Source: Maniola hyperantus
Lineage: Eukaryota > Arthropoda > Insecta > Lepidoptera > Nymphalidae
Direction of reading: 5' to 3'
Assembly: GCF_902806685.2 (NCBI RefSeq)
Contig: NC_048542.1
Span: 2,836,533 to 2,900,532, forward strand
DNA length: 64,000 nucleotides
Shown here: in pieces, positions 63,789 through 64,000 of the stretch
Layout: the number at the start of each line of letters is the position of its first letter
How positions within the stretch are numbered: the stretch's first letter is position 1
Program-made: the position numbers and the translations under genes
The notes under the pieces: model-generated
The model's database searches: none
Told to the model about the DNA's origin: nothing
Seen by the model: only the letters and a program-made list of their open reading frames with translations

Positions 63789-64000
63789 CTATTATTATTA
63801 TTATTATTTAATTAGAATGGGCATAAAGCCCAATTACACTAATTAAATTACTAACTAGCATAAATATACTTACAAAAAAATTGAAATTGAATTAAGTTAA
63901 AATTACAATTAATAATAAATTTGTCATATCAAAAAGCAAAATTATAAATTTTCACTGAAGTGCAGGATTAGACCCATGACGCATGGATATACAAGAAAGT
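63789..64000. other. window end, DPM1 intron 4
   Basis: (ATT)n then AT-rich sequence with GGGCATAAAGCCC, a small inverted repeat. No exon recognised. Confidence 0.45.

Noticed and set aside
61854..64000. Last DPM1 exon
   Set aside because: I searched for the expected ending (QLNYTIGEVPISFVDR-type sequence) in all frames by eye and found none; it should be beyond the window.

Overview
This is a gene-poor, repeat-saturated piece of an insect nuclear genome, almost certainly a lepidopteran (butterfly or moth). The evidence is AT-rich DNA, spliced animal genes with GT-AG introns, three families of tRNA-headed SINEs with Pol III A and B boxes, many short Helitron-like elements with 5'-TC and 3'-CTAG ends, RTE-like LINE tails ending in (GAT)n, and many TIR-bounded MITEs. 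I cannot name the species. There is no sign of a bacterial, viral or CRISPR system.

Layout. Positions 1-25,800 hold no host gene that I can recognise, only repeats. They include a 488-bp near-perfect palindrome sitting inside another inverted-repeat element, nested MITEs, SINEs interrupted by later insertions, Helitron-like elements in head-to-tail tandem, a 5'-truncated LINE with a 389-aa reverse transcriptase ORF (17808-18977), a Tigger/pogo-like MITE and a C-terminal fragment of an R4/Dong-like retroelement.

Positions 25,875-48,366 (+) carry an SLC6 family Na+-dependent transporter of the B0AT/NTT4 (SLC6A15-A20) type. I assembled ten core exons with consistent phases (653 codons), then C-terminal tail exons and two alternative last exons. 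Intron 6 contains a Ty3/gypsy (mag-like) LTR retrotransposon, 36253-39700, with matching 231-bp LTRs and a 5-bp target duplication. Its gag and pol lie in one frame separated by a single UGA in the readthrough context UGA-CUA-G. Its pol has lost most of RNase H and the integrase core by an in-frame deletion.

Positions 48,400-56,180 are repeats and sequence in which I see no gene. From 56,857 two small housekeeping genes lie head to head across a 472-bp gap. One is a kappaB-Ras (NKIRAS) small GTPase-like gene on the minus strand (56857-58743). The other is DPM1, the catalytic subunit of dolichol-phosphate mannose synthase, on the plus strand (59216-61853, last part beyond the window). The 3' end of the kappaB-Ras gene, including its last codons and stop, has been amplified into five units of 150 bp. 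DPM1 intron 4 contains a 5'-truncated R4/Dong-like retroelement (62160-63788) flanked on both sides by (TAA)n.

The host genes do not form a pathway together. The most interesting content is how mobile elements nest, delete and reshape gene ends. All gene models are conceptual splices from the genomic sequence; nothing here is backed by transcripts or database searches.
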